A stretch of DNA of 64,000 bases from Pseudomonas sp. URMO17WK12:I11. GTDB lineage: Bacteria > Pseudomonadota > Gammaproteobacteria > Pseudomonadales > Pseudomonadaceae. Positions 23,896-31,557 of this stretch are shown here, piece after piece; positions within the stretch are counted from its first letter, which is position 1, and every line of letters begins with the position of its first letter. The translations under genes and the position numbers were made by a program. The stretch spans positions 327,457 through 391,456 of the forward strand of contig NZ_VEDF01000001.1 of assembly GCF_007677725.1 (NCBI RefSeq), read 5' to 3'. The notes under the pieces are model-generated. The model saw only the letters and a program-made list of their open reading frames with translations. It had not been told where the DNA came from and ran no database searches.

Positions 23896-24749
23896 CAAAC
23901 ATCGTCCCACTTGACAAGTCCAGGGGGTTCACCCGGATGGACAACCAGCTCATGGATGGCCTGTTGGCTATCGATCTTCCGGCACGTGAAATGAAGATCG
24001 TGCTGTACGTGGTCAAGGCCACCATCAACTTCGGGGCAGGCGCCCAGCGCATCCCGGCCACCGATATCGCGAAAGCCATCCACGCTCACCCGGACACCGT
24101 GTCCAAGGCCGTTTCCAGCCTGCTGCGTCGTCGCGTGCTGTTTCGTGAGGGTGGCGCTCGTGGCGATATCGGCGTGAATGACCCGAAAGACTGGGTCTAC
24201 GTCACTGATCCGAAACAGACCAAAACAGCCGACTCGGCTCAAGTGGTCCGAATCGGCTCGGAGTCGAAACAGACCAAAACCGCCGAGTCCCTTCTTTATT
24301 CTAAGAAACAAACCCCCTATGTATTTCTTCCTTCGGAAGAAGATACATGCCCCCCCAGCGAAGCGGCCGAGGCGCCGGCGAAAGCTGACCGCAAGACCCC
24401 ATTCGGGAAGGCCGCCATGCTGGCCGACAACCCCCACGGCCTGGATGAATCGCTGATCGCTGACTACCTGGCTGTCCGCAAGGCCGCCAAAGCCCCGGTC
24501 ACTGCCCGGATCTGGTCCGGCCTGAACGCCAAGCTCGAGCAGTGCAAGGTCTTCGGCGTCCAGCCAGCCCAGGCCCTGGAGATTGCGGTCGAGAGCGGCT
24601 GGCGCGGCTTCGAGGTGGAATGGATCACCAAGCGCGTTGGTGGCCAGGCGCCTGCCAAAGCCAACCCCAATAGCCGTCATCACGGCTTCAACGAGCGCGA
24701 CTACACCGCTGGCCTGGCCCCGCGGGAGGACGGTACCTATGCGATCTGA
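23892..24749 (+). CDS. Replication protein O-like initiator
   Basis: The 285-residue protein opens with the phage replication protein O domain (RGFTRMDNQLMDGLLAIDLP, then AREMKIVLYVVKATINFG). A winged-helix follows (IPATDIAKAIHAHPDTVSKAV), then a low-complexity linker and a C-terminal part that probably contacts the DnaC-like loader. It should bind origin repeats, and a repeat pair lies within its own coding sequence (24211-24280), as in lambda. The gene overlaps the dnaC-like gene by 11 bp. Confidence 0.88.
   Translation: MTNIVPLDKSRGFTRMDNQLMDGLLAIDLPAREMKIVLYVVKATINFGAGAQRIPATDIAKAIHAHPDTVSKAVSSLLRRRVLFREGGARGDIGVNDPKDWVYVTDPKQTKTADSAQVVRIGSESKQTKTAESLLYSKKQTPYVFLPSEEDTCPPSEAAEAPAKADRKTPFGKAAMLADNPHGLDESLIADYLAVRKAAKAPVTARIWSGLNAKLEQCKVFGVQPAQALEIAVESGWRGFEVEWITKRVGGQAPAKANPNSRHHGFNERDYTAGLAPREDGTYAI
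24211..24345 (+). repeat. Candidate phage replication origin inside the O-like gene
   Basis: The 16-bp CGAAACAGACCAAAAC occurs at 24211-24226 and 24265-24280 in direct orientation, both followed by GCCGA-type sequence. A palindrome AGCCGACTCGGCT lies at 24227-24239. An AT-rich stretch follows (24290-24345). Iterons plus an AT-rich segment in the middle of O is the lambda ori design. Confidence 0.5.
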
Positions 24750-25551
24750 ATCGGTGATCACCATGTCCGACGTGCGAAACGCCGCCGGTTTCCGCGTCCA
24801 GCCCGCGCACTGTGAGCATCACGGCGACTTCGAGCAGCGGGTAACCATGCTGATGGGGCGGGAGATTGTTGGTCGCTGCCCTGAGTGCGAAAAGGCCGTC
24901 ATTGCCGAGCGCCAGGCCAAGCAACATGCCGAAGAAACCCGCCTGAAGCGCGAGGCCATGACCCGCAAGTTGGGGTCAGCATTGATCCCGAAGCGCTTCG
25001 CCGAGCGCACTCTGGCCAACTATCGCGTCGAGCATGAAGGTCAGCGCAAGGCCCTGGCCTACTGCACGCGCTATGTGGCCGCGTTCGAGGAGATCGAACG
25101 CACCGGGCGCTGCCTGATGCTGCTGGGCAAGGTCGGTACCGGCAAGACCCACCTAGGTGCCGGCATGGCCAACGAGCTGATGCGCAACACGTCGGCGACG
25201 GCCGTGTATCGCACGGTGGGCGCGATCCTGCAGTCCATCCGCGCCACTTACGACCGCCACAGCGAACAGTCCGAGACCGACATCCTGTCCAGCCTTATCG
25301 AGCCATCGCTGCTGGTGCTGGACGAGGTCGGTGTCAGCAAGGAGCAGCCGAGCGAGTTCGAGCTGACCACCCTATTCTCGATCATCAACGGGCGCTACGA
25401 GCAGATGCGCCCCACGGTGGTGATCTCCAATCTGGAGGCCAGCCAGCTGCGCCACGCCATGGGCGAGCGGTGTTACGACCGCTTGCGCGAGGGCGGCGGG
25501 GTGGTGGTGCCCTTCGAGTGGGAATCCCACCGTGGCAAGGAGGAGTTCTGA
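24739..25551 (+). CDS. DnaC-like helicase loader ATPase
   Basis: The 270-residue protein has an N-terminal zinc-ribbon-like CxxC region, then a P-loop GKVGTGKTHL (about 130-139), Walker B LLVLDEVG and a sensor segment VVISNLEA. It belongs to the DnaC/IstB AAA+ family and should load host DnaB at the phage origin. The ATG at 24739 has GGAGG nine bases upstream; upstream in-frame starts lie inside the O-like gene. It is the second replication gene of the PR operon. Confidence 0.9.
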   Translation: MRSESVITMSDVRNAAGFRVQPAHCEHHGDFEQRVTMLMGREIVGRCPECEKAVIAERQAKQHAEETRLKREAMTRKLGSALIPKRFAERTLANYRVEHEGQRKALAYCTRYVAAFEEIERTGRCLMLLGKVGTGKTHLGAGMANELMRNTSATAVYRTVGAILQSIRATYDRHSEQSETDILSSLIEPSLLVLDEVGVSKEQPSEFELTTLFSIINGRYEQMRPTVVISNLEASQLRHAMGERCYDRLREGGGVVVPFEWESHRGKEEF

Positions 25552-25553
25552 CC

Positions 25554-25850
25554 ATGCGTCAAACCAAGCTGACCAAGGCTGCGCGCGGCCGGGAGTGCCA
25601 GGTACGCATCCCTGGCGTGTGTAACGGCAACCCGGAGACCACTGTCCTGGCTCACTACCGCTTGGCCGGCACCTGCGGCATAGGCAAGAAGCCTCACGAC
25701 ATGCAAGGCGCCTGGTGCTGCAGCGCCTGCCATGACGCTTGCGACGGGCGCAGCAAGGCCGTAGATCGCGACACCGCTCGCCAGTACCACGCCGAGGGCG
25801 TCATGCGCACCCAGGCGCTGCTGATCAACGAGGGGGTGCTGGTCGCATGA
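25554..25850 (+). CDS. DUF1364 (YbcO-type) nuclease
   Basis: The 98-residue protein has conserved Cys/His pairs, RIPGVCNGNPETTVLAHYR and WCCSACHDACDGR. These place it in DUF1364, an HNH-like metallonuclease family that includes YbcO of the DLP12 prophage. AAGGAGGAG precedes the ATG. It sits directly after the replication genes, in the position of the lambda nin region, where recombination nucleases are usual. Confidence 0.85.
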   Translation: MRQTKLTKAARGRECQVRIPGVCNGNPETTVLAHYRLAGTCGIGKKPHDMQGAWCCSACHDACDGRSKAVDRDTARQYHAEGVMRTQALLINEGVLVA

Positions 25851-26275
25851 ATGCTCCCGCCCTTCGCCCGTTCAAGGCCAAGCCGGCCCGCGCCAAGCCC
25901 GTCGATAGAGAAGGGCAGGAGCAGGCTGCGCTGATGAAAGAATTGCAGCTGCGCTACCCGCAGGCCTACAAGCTGATCTACCACGTGCCGAACGGCGGAC
26001 ACCGGATCAAGGCCGTGGCTGGAAAGCTCAAGGCTCAAGGCGTGAAGGCTGGAGTACCAGACCTGGTGTTGCCGATGGCGCGCGGTGGGTACTTTGGCTT
26101 GTACATCGAGTTCAAAGCCAAGCCACCCTTCGATGCCGAGGTCTCGCCGAGCCAGGATGCGTATTTGCAGATGCTCACGGCGCAGAACTACCTGGCCATC
26201 GTCTGCCGAGGCAGTATCGATGCCGTCGAAGCGATTCGATCCTACCTGCTGCTGCCTGCCACGGTGGCTGCATGA
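25847..26275 (+). CDS. VRR-NUC domain nuclease
   Basis: The 142-residue protein carries the PD-(D/E)xK variant VRR-NUC. It shows HVPNGGHR, then GVKAGVPDLVLPMARGG with the catalytic Asp and YIEFKAK with Glu and Lys. Phage members act as structure-specific nucleases, functioning like RusA to resolve branched DNA. The ATG overlaps the upstream stop. It is placed between the DUF1364 nuclease and an internal recombinase gene. Confidence 0.88.
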   Translation: MNAPALRPFKAKPARAKPVDREGQEQAALMKELQLRYPQAYKLIYHVPNGGHRIKAVAGKLKAQGVKAGVPDLVLPMARGGYFGLYIEFKAKPPFDAEVSPSQDAYLQMLTAQNYLAIVCRGSIDAVEAIRSYLLLPATVAA

Positions 26276-27570
26276 GCGCAACCCGGGAAGTGAAGCTGAG
26301 CGAGGCTGAGGTGCGCCGGCAGTCCGCAGACAAGTCGGTACGGGACCTGCGCGACCCACGCCACCCAGGCCTGTACCTGCGGTTCTGGAGCAACCGCGAG
26401 CGCGGCACCTGGCACCTGGTGCGCGGCAAGAAGTGGGTGCCGGTCGCCCGCTGGCCTGATCTGACCGTTGCGGCCGTAATCGCCGAGCTGCCCGCGCTTC
26501 GTCAACGCCTGCTGCGCGAACCGGCCACCGCGCCGGTGGTGTCGGGCATGGCCACTGTGGGTCAGCTGCTGGACTGGTACGGCGATCGGATGGGCCGCGA
26601 CCGTTCGCTGTCGGCCAAGCGCAAAGCAGGTGCCCGCTCTGCCATTGCTCAGCACCTGAAGCCGCGCCTGGATGACCTGGCCGTGGCCAACGTGAGTGCA
26701 GATGCCCTGGACAAGCACCTGATGTGGCCGTGCCAAGCCGAAGTGTCGTTGTCCTACCTGCGGCAGATGTTCGCGCTGCTGCTGACCGCATTCCGCCAGG
26801 CCCTGCAGCTGGGTCTGATCGATCGCAACCCAATGGCCGGGATGCGCTTCAACGACTTCACCAAGGCCAAGATCCTGCCAAAAGCAGCCCGCCTGCGTGA
26901 CGTTCAGTTGCCCGAGCTGATGCAGCTGCTGGCCCAGGCCTTCGAGCAGGAGCCGCGCGACGCCATGTTGGCGCTGATGATGCTGGCCCATGGCACCCGG
27001 ATCGGCGAGACACGCATGGCGCGCTGGAACGAGATTTCGCTGGCTGCGGCTGAGTGGTTCATCCCAGCGGCCAATGCCAAGACCCGAACCGAACACCGCC
27101 TGCCGCTGACCACCCAGGTGCAAGAATTGCTCACCCGGTACCGAACCATCCAGGAGGCCGAGGGCTACGAAGGTGTGTACCTGTTCCCGAATCGCCGTGG
27201 CTTGTGCCTGAGCGAGACACAGGCCAGCAATGTGTTCAAGCGCCTCGGGCAGGGCGAGTGGACCAGCCATGACCTACGCAAGGTATCCCGCAGCACCTGG
27301 ACCGATCTCGGCATTGATGGCCACATCGGCGAAATGCTGCTGAACCACAAGCTGGGCAAGATCGCCAGCACCTACATCCACACCCAGGCCATGCAGCAGC
27401 GCCGCGCCGCGCTGGAGAAGTGGCACGCATGGCTGGATCGGGTTGGCTTCGCAGCCGTCCACGGCCTTACCAAGGCCTTATTTGAAATTTCGCAGAATTC
27501 GCCTGAGGCCACGCCAGCCGTGGCGCCGAGCGACCTTACCGCATTTGTAATTAGCGAGGATTCAAAATGA
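26272..27570 (+). CDS. Second tyrosine recombinase, internal to the replication region
   Basis: The 432-residue protein has a full tyrosine-recombinase active site: Arg243 (HGTRIGE), Lys270, His333-x-x-Arg336 (SHDLRK), His359 (LLNHK) and Tyr368. The N-terminal DUF4102-like half begins with a KLSEAE segment. It is far from either att site and overlaps the VRR-NUC gene by four bases, so it is part of the nin-like operon. It is unlikely to be the prophage integrase. It may resolve phage concatemers or dimers, or be a captured integrase. The C-terminus after ~390 is a short non-conserved tail. Confidence 0.85.
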   Translation: MSATREVKLSEAEVRRQSADKSVRDLRDPRHPGLYLRFWSNRERGTWHLVRGKKWVPVARWPDLTVAAVIAELPALRQRLLREPATAPVVSGMATVGQLLDWYGDRMGRDRSLSAKRKAGARSAIAQHLKPRLDDLAVANVSADALDKHLMWPCQAEVSLSYLRQMFALLLTAFRQALQLGLIDRNPMAGMRFNDFTKAKILPKAARLRDVQLPELMQLLAQAFEQEPRDAMLALMMLAHGTRIGETRMARWNEISLAAAEWFIPAANAKTRTEHRLPLTTQVQELLTRYRTIQEAEGYEGVYLFPNRRGLCLSETQASNVFKRLGQGEWTSHDLRKVSRSTWTDLGIDGHIGEMLLNHKLGKIASTYIHTQAMQQRRAALEKWHAWLDRVGFAAVHGLTKALFEISQNSPEATPAVAPSDLTAFVISEDSK

Positions 27571-27818
27571 GCAATCTGAATGATCTTTCGCCGGCAGCGA
27601 GATCGGCCGCGATGCGAGGCGGCATGGATGGATGGGGCCAGATTGGAAGCCTGCCAGGTCATATCCGCTACATGGAGCCAGTGCCCTCGACTTCCCGGCG
27701 GCGCTGCTCATGTGGTTGCAAACGTCGAGCAACGCACCTCGGTATGGCGAATGGCGTCGGCCTCTGCAGCGGCTGCGAGATCAAGATTCGACGCTGGGTG
27801 AAGGAAGGTAAGGCATGA
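27567..27818 (+). CDS. Small zinc-ribbon-like phage protein
   Basis: The 83-residue protein contains RRCSCGCKRRATH and LCSGCE, six Cys/His residues able to bind zinc. A basic tail follows. Overlaps with both neighbours indicate one operon. The function is unknown. Confidence 0.65.
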   Translation: MSNLNDLSPAARSAAMRGGMDGWGQIGSLPGHIRYMEPVPSTSRRRCSCGCKRRATHLGMANGVGLCSGCEIKIRRWVKEGKA

Positions 27819-28132
27819 AGAAGAGCCACGGCCCGGCGCTGCGCAAGGAGCAAGTCATCCTGGCCAAGTGCTCAGACTGCCAGGGCAGGGCAGTGGTGAA
27901 GGGTGTTTTCTATGAGCTGCCCTGCGGCCGTTGTAACGCATCGGGCTGGGTATCAGCCCTCACTGGCGAGCCGCTGCCGCTGGAAGAACTTGTAACGCAG
28001 CTGGGTCTGCGAGTGCGTGAGCTGGAGCAGCAGGCTGATCGCCAGCGGCCACCGCGCACCGAAGGCCCTTCTGGGCAGTACGAAACGAACAACCGCCGCG
28101 GCGCCGGCGGAACCAACTACACCGGGGATTAA
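27815..28132 (+). CDS. Small protein with a CxxC zinc ribbon
   Basis: The 105-residue protein has CSDCQGRA and CGRCNASGWV, the two halves of a DnaJ-type or rubredoxin-like zinc knuckle, then a helix and a disordered C-terminus. It lies directly upstream of the Q-like gene. Such proteins in this position have no assigned function. Confidence 0.65.
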   Translation: MKKSHGPALRKEQVILAKCSDCQGRAVVKGVFYELPCGRCNASGWVSALTGEPLPLEELVTQLGLRVRELEQQADRQRPPRTEGPSGQYETNNRRGAGGTNYTGD

Positions 28133-28139
28133 CAAGCAG

Positions 28140-28529
28140 ATGAAAAAACGAACCTACGTCGACAAGGCCTTGGGCGATACCGCGTACATGCTTGAGCAGT
28201 GGGGCTGGTGGCGAATGGATGGAATGGGGGTTCCCCGGTACGTCTGTCCTCTCTACGCGCTCATGAAAGAACATGCTCCTGCGGTAGGAGGGGTCAAGCA
28301 GTACGTCATCACCGACGACTTCGCTCTAGCAGTAGATGGGGCAGTTGCCAGGCTCAACAAGCGCAATCCGCAGATGGGTGGCTTCGTGTGGCTCTACTAC
28401 GGCGCGAAGTGGCCAGCGCTGCGGATCGCTCGTGCGCACGGGATTGGCGAAGCAAAAGCCCGCGAGCTGATCAACACCGGCGTGGCTTGGATCGACTGCG
28501 CGCTCGAGCAGTTGCGGGAGGTAGCATAA
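28140..28529 (+). CDS. Q-like late antiterminator
   Basis: The 129-residue protein has the pattern of the phage antitermination-Q family: an early EQWGWWRMDGMG, then YVCPLYALM, and a C-terminal helix-turn-helix-like region (RIARAHGIGEAKARELI) with a final helix. It is the last gene before the late region and should let RNA polymerase read through to the lysis and morphogenesis genes. The ATG at 28140 has a weak ribosome site. A 187-bp gap follows, where a late promoter would be expected. Confidence 0.75.
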   Translation: MKKRTYVDKALGDTAYMLEQWGWWRMDGMGVPRYVCPLYALMKEHAPAVGGVKQYVITDDFALAVDGAVARLNKRNPQMGGFVWLYYGAKWPALRIARAHGIGEAKARELINTGVAWIDCALEQLREVA

Positions 28530-28716
28530 AAAGCTTTCCGCGCGGATAAACACCTGTTTTCATAGCAGCGTGTCCAGCTTGCAAGCAACGCGACACTTAC
28601 AAACCTTGGCTATGTCGCTAGGGTTTTAATGAGATTTTTCGCATTACAGCGGAACGATTTGATGGCACTCTGATTCTGATAGCTTGCTAAGAAAAACCCA
28701 TCAGGATTCCGTGATC

Positions 28717-29226
28717 ATGAAAAAAATCATCGCTGCTGCGGTGTTCTCACTTCTGGCCTCCGGCGTACAAGCCGCTAGCCTATCCGGCGCTATCGGTGCG
28801 ACAAGCCAGGGCGGTTTGACCGCTCGTGCTGCTGTAGGCTTCGATTGGGATAGGAGCTGGTTTGAAACGAGCACTGGCCGCCTTACCGGTTACTGGGATG
28901 CTGGCTACACCTATTGGGAAGCAGGAGATGCTTCTGGTGGAGCTCATTCGCTGTCCTTCGCGCCAGTGTTTGTTTATGAGTTCGGCAGCAGTAGTGTGAA
29001 GCCATTCATTGAGGCGGGCATTGGCGTTGCAGTCTTCTCCGGCACGTCCGCAGGCGATCAGGAGTTCGGTTCGGCCTTCAACTTCGAAGACCGTATCGGC
29101 GCAGGCTTGAAGATCGGCGAGACGCAGAAGGTTGGTATCCGAGCGATTCACTACTCCAATGCTGGTATCAAGCAGCCGAACGACGGCATAGAGTCATATT
29201 CCCTGTTCTATAGCCACCAGATTTAA
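28717..29226 (+). CDS. PagL-like lipid A 3-O-deacylase (moron)
   Basis: The 169-residue protein has a signal peptide (1-20) and a beta-barrel-like body. Near the end is HYSNAGIKQPNDGIE with His145, Ser147 and Glu159, matching in spacing the PagL catalytic triad His126-Ser128-Glu140 of the mature protein. PagL removes the 3-O acyl chain from lipid A in the outer membrane. The gene stands alone between the Q-like gene and the lysis cassette with its own terminator (29248). This is typical of a lysogenic-conversion gene. It may change LPS in the lysogen (inference). Confidence 0.9.
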   Translation: MKKIIAAAVFSLLASGVQAASLSGAIGATSQGGLTARAAVGFDWDRSWFETSTGRLTGYWDAGYTYWEAGDASGGAHSLSFAPVFVYEFGSSSVKPFIEAGIGVAVFSGTSAGDQEFGSAFNFEDRIGAGLKIGETQKVGIRAIHYSNAGIKQPNDGIESYSLFYSHQI

Positions 29227-29247
29227 CTTTTCTGTGTAGCTCCCCTT

Positions 29248-29269
29248 GCCCGCCTTGTGCGGGCTTTTT
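29248..29269 (+). terminator. Terminator after the PagL-like gene
   Basis: The stem GCCCGC / GCGGGC is followed by TTTTTC. It separates the moron from the holin-like genes. Confidence 0.8.
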
Positions 29270-29287
29270 CATTTTTGGAGATATTGG

Positions 29288-29659
29288 ATGGACCCGACCG
29301 ACCTCGGCCCAGGCACAGCCACCTGGCTGGGCGGTAGTGGCATCGTCGTTACTGGCGCGCTGCTTTGGGTGCGCCGCTTCCTATCCAAGGACGCTGCAGA
29401 CCGCGCCATGGATAACGCCGACATCGGCACCGTCCGCCGGCTTAATGAGCTGCTCGACTCCGAGCGCGAGGCCCGCAAGTTGGCCGAGGCTCGTGCTGAT
29501 CAATTCGCCAAAGAGCGCAACGAACTTGCGGCAGCTGTAGGGCGGATGGAGGGAAAGATCGAAGCACTCACCAGCCAGGTGGGCCAACTCACCGAGAAGG
29601 TGACCACCCAGAGCGCCGAGATCTCCCGGCTTCGCTCCCAGCTTGGAGGTACAGCCTGA
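29288..29659 (+). CDS. Membrane-anchored coiled-coil protein, holin-like
   Basis: The 123-residue protein has one hydrophobic segment near the start (about 11-28, GGSGIVVTGALLWV). A long coiled coil follows (about 45-115) with regular heptads of Leu, Ala and Glu. TTGGAG precedes the ATG. Proteins of this architecture occupy the holin position in Pseudomonas siphoviruses, but a single membrane helix with a coiled coil is not diagnostic. A chemotaxis-like annotation by similarity would be misleading. Confidence 0.65.
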   Translation: MDPTDLGPGTATWLGGSGIVVTGALLWVRRFLSKDAADRAMDNADIGTVRRLNELLDSEREARKLAEARADQFAKERNELAAAVGRMEGKIEALTSQVGQLTEKVTTQSAEISRLRSQLGGTA

Positions 29660-29979
29660 TGGACAAATGCGCTTTGGAATTCATTGCTCGACGCTGGTGG
29701 CGACGAGCCGAGGTGTGGGTCATCGCCGTGGTGCTCATTGCAGGCGGCGCAGTACTGGGCTGGCAGTCTGCCTACTGGTCGATGGCCAGCACCCAGTCGC
29801 ATCAGGTTGACGAAATACGGAAGGCCTACGACGCAGCCGTGGCTGAACGTGACAGGCGTCTGGACGACCTGACCAGCAAAGCCGAGAGCGCCGCTACCAA
29901 GGCGTCGAAGGCTGCAACCACCGCAACCCAAGCGGCAGACAAGGCTGATGAAGCACTCAACCGCGTACAGAGCGAGTAG
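29659..29979 (+). CDS. Second membrane-anchored coiled-coil protein
   Basis: The 106-residue protein has a basic start, one membrane helix (about 18-40, VWVIAVVLIAGGAVLGW) and an Ala/Lys-rich coiled coil. It overlaps the preceding gene by one base. A pair of such proteins could be holin/antiholin-like or a chaperone pair for lysis. No family can be named. Confidence 0.6.
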   Translation: MDKCALEFIARRWWRRAEVWVIAVVLIAGGAVLGWQSAYWSMASTQSHQVDEIRKAYDAAVAERDRRLDDLTSKAESAATKASKAATTATQAADKADEALNRVQSE

Positions 29980-29984
29980 CGACC

Positions 29985-30161
29985 GTGAGCAAAACCAGTG
30001 CTGAGTATTACCAGATCAAGGGCATGGTCAGTGACCTGTCTGCCGAAGAGCAGGCCGAAGTGAAGCGAGTCGAGGATCTTGTTACCGAGTTGGGCATGTC
30101 CTCCCAGGCCGCCGGGCTTGGGGTGATCCTGGCGACGATCAAGCTGTCTCTCGAACCCTGA
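29985..30161 (+). CDS. 58-residue phage protein
   Basis: A GTG start at 29985 gives 58 residues, Glu-rich and helical (SDLSAEEQAEVKRVEDLV), ending with a hydrophobic helix. The stop codon overlaps the ATG of the next gene. Such proteins occur upstream of HNH genes in many Pseudomonas phages. The function is unknown. Confidence 0.6.
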   Translation: MSKTSAEYYQIKGMVSDLSAEEQAEVKRVEDLVTELGMSSQAAGLGVILATIKLSLEP

Positions 30162-30385
30162 TGCGCAAGCGCCCCTACACCCCGTGCCAGCTGTACGTGG
30201 ACGGAGCCGATGGGATCGCCGTCGGCGACTTCATCACCACCGCCGCCGGCTCTGCCTATCTGGTGCAGAAGCTTCGGGTGAGCAGCACGAGGCCTGAGCG
30301 CAAGCATATGGACTGCCTGCGTTGGCCGATCGCTGAGGTGCCGCCTGATGCGCGGTGCTATCAGCTGACTTGGTACAAGAGATGA
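30161..30385 (+). CDS. Hypothetical phage protein
   Basis: The 74-residue protein has a Cys-containing start (KRPYTPCQLYVDGADG) and a basic middle. It is coupled to the preceding gene by an ATGA overlap. No known domain. Confidence 0.55.
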   Translation: MRKRPYTPCQLYVDGADGIAVGDFITTAAGSAYLVQKLRVSSTRPERKHMDCLRWPIAEVPPDARCYQLTWYKR

Positions 30386-30397
30386 GGAGTACTGGCT

Positions 30398-30556
30398 ATG
30401 GCGAAGGTGCAGGCAACGATCGTCTGCCGGCAGATCTGGTGGCTGAAGTACTACCTTGCCGGCGTCCTCGTCGTGTCCCACATAACCGGGCGCGAGCCGG
30501 ACATGGGGCGCGTCTTTCGATGGATAGAGCGCGGCATTAAGGTCGAGGTGCACTGA
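30398..30556 (+). CDS. 52-residue phage protein with a hydrophobic segment
   Basis: An ATG at 30398, preceded by GAGGAG, opens a 52-codon frame (AKVQATIVCRQIWWLKYYLA) with a hydrophobic middle and a basic end. Its stop overlaps the ATG of the HNH gene. It is too short for a family call. Confidence 0.6.
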   Translation: MAKVQATIVCRQIWWLKYYLAGVLVVSHITGREPDMGRVFRWIERGIKVEVH

Positions 30557-30894
30557 TGGCAAGGCTCAAGACTCTTGGACCGCGCATCAAGGAGAGCTCA
30601 AGTTCGCGGGTCAAGGTCGTCACGCCTGGCAGCTGGCGTAGCGGGCTGACCAGCTCCCAGCGTGGCTACGACTACCGATGGCAGAAAGCGCGAGAGCATT
30701 ATCTCAATGAGCACCCACTCTGCGTCTTCTGCGAGCGAAACGGCCGAACTGCTGCCGCAAAGGTGGTCGACCACATCGTTGCGCATCGCGGTGACATGGT
30801 TCTCTTCTGGGATAAGACCAACTGGCAGAGCCTCTGCAAAACCTGCCACGACTCTGTCAAGCAGGCCGAGGAGGCGGCTGGGCTCGGTGGCTGA
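30556..30894 (+). CDS. HNH endonuclease
   Basis: The 112-residue protein has CVFC, VDHIVAHRGD, and NWQSLCKTCHDSVK, the two Cys pairs and His residues of the HNH fold. In HK97-like phages an HNH protein lies directly before the terminase genes and works with the terminase in cutting at cos. The location here, just before TerS, matches. The Asp/His pair VDH is the catalytic one. Confidence 0.9.
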   Translation: MARLKTLGPRIKESSSSRVKVVTPGSWRSGLTSSQRGYDYRWQKAREHYLNEHPLCVFCERNGRTAAAKVVDHIVAHRGDMVLFWDKTNWQSLCKTCHDSVKQAEEAAGLGG

Positions 30895-31053
30895 GGCGTC
30901 AGCGGATCGTCGAAAGCCCAACGCCTCGCCATAGAAGCACGTCAGTGACGTGCCGCGATAGGGGTAGGGGGGTCAAAAGCTAGGGATTCTCATCTAGCTA
31001 GACCGCCACCGACCCCACGTATACATTTTTCTCCCCCCTAAAGGTTTTTGTTA
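30895..31053. other. Intergenic region, candidate packaging (cos) site
   Basis: The 159-bp gap between HNH and the terminase small subunit contains G-run and C-run clusters (GGGGTAGGGGGG, and later CTCCCCCC) and an AGCTAG/CTAGCT arrangement. HK97-like phages have their cos site in this interval. No cut site can be assigned by eye. Confidence 0.3.
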
Positions 31054-31554
31054 ATGGTGTTAACAGACAAACAGCGACAGTTTGTTGACGCTAAGGCTCG
31101 GGGTGCGTCTAACAAAGAAGCGGCCGAAGCCGCGGGCAGCAAGCCCTCGGCAGCTGCAGCGGCTGGATCGCGTTGGGCTAATGATCCGAAAATTGTGGCC
31201 GCAATTCTCGCTCGAAGAGCAGAGCTCAGTGTTAACCCTGAACCGAAAAAACGCAGAGGCAAAGCGAAGGCCGATGAGGTCACTGAAGAACCTGTCGAGG
31301 TCAACGAGGCGGACGGTGAGTTCCTGAGCTGTCTTCCAGACACACAGGATCCGCTCGAGTGGCTGATAGCGCTGATGAACGAGCCTCGCGCTAAAGTTTT
31401 CGACCGGCGCAACGCTGCGCAGACGGCCGTCCCGTACATCCACGGGAAGAAGGCCGAGGCAGGCAAGAAAGAGCAGAAGGCGGAAGCCGCGAAAGAGGCG
31501 GGCAAAGGCAAGTACTCCCAGAGCAAGCCGCCCCTCACAGTCGTCAAGGGGTGA
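31054..31554 (+). CDS. Terminase small subunit
   Basis: The 166-residue protein has an N-terminal helix-turn-helix (LTDKQRQFVDAKARGASNKE, then AAEAAGSKPSAAAAAGSR) of the type that binds cos or pac DNA. A Lys-rich C-terminus follows. It lies immediately before TerL, in the standard HK97 order. The ATG at 31054 has AAAGG upstream. Confidence 0.85.
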   Translation: MVLTDKQRQFVDAKARGASNKEAAEAAGSKPSAAAAAGSRWANDPKIVAAILARRAELSVNPEPKKRRGKAKADEVTEEPVEVNEADGEFLSCLPDTQDPLEWLIALMNEPRAKVFDRRNAAQTAVPYIHGKKAEAGKKEQKAEAAKEAGKGKYSQSKPPLTVVKG

Positions 31555-31557
31555 CCC

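Noticed and set aside
25694..27270. Two long minus-strand frames across the nuclease and recombinase genes
   Set aside because: They are complements of genes with complete catalytic motifs and show no coherent domain.
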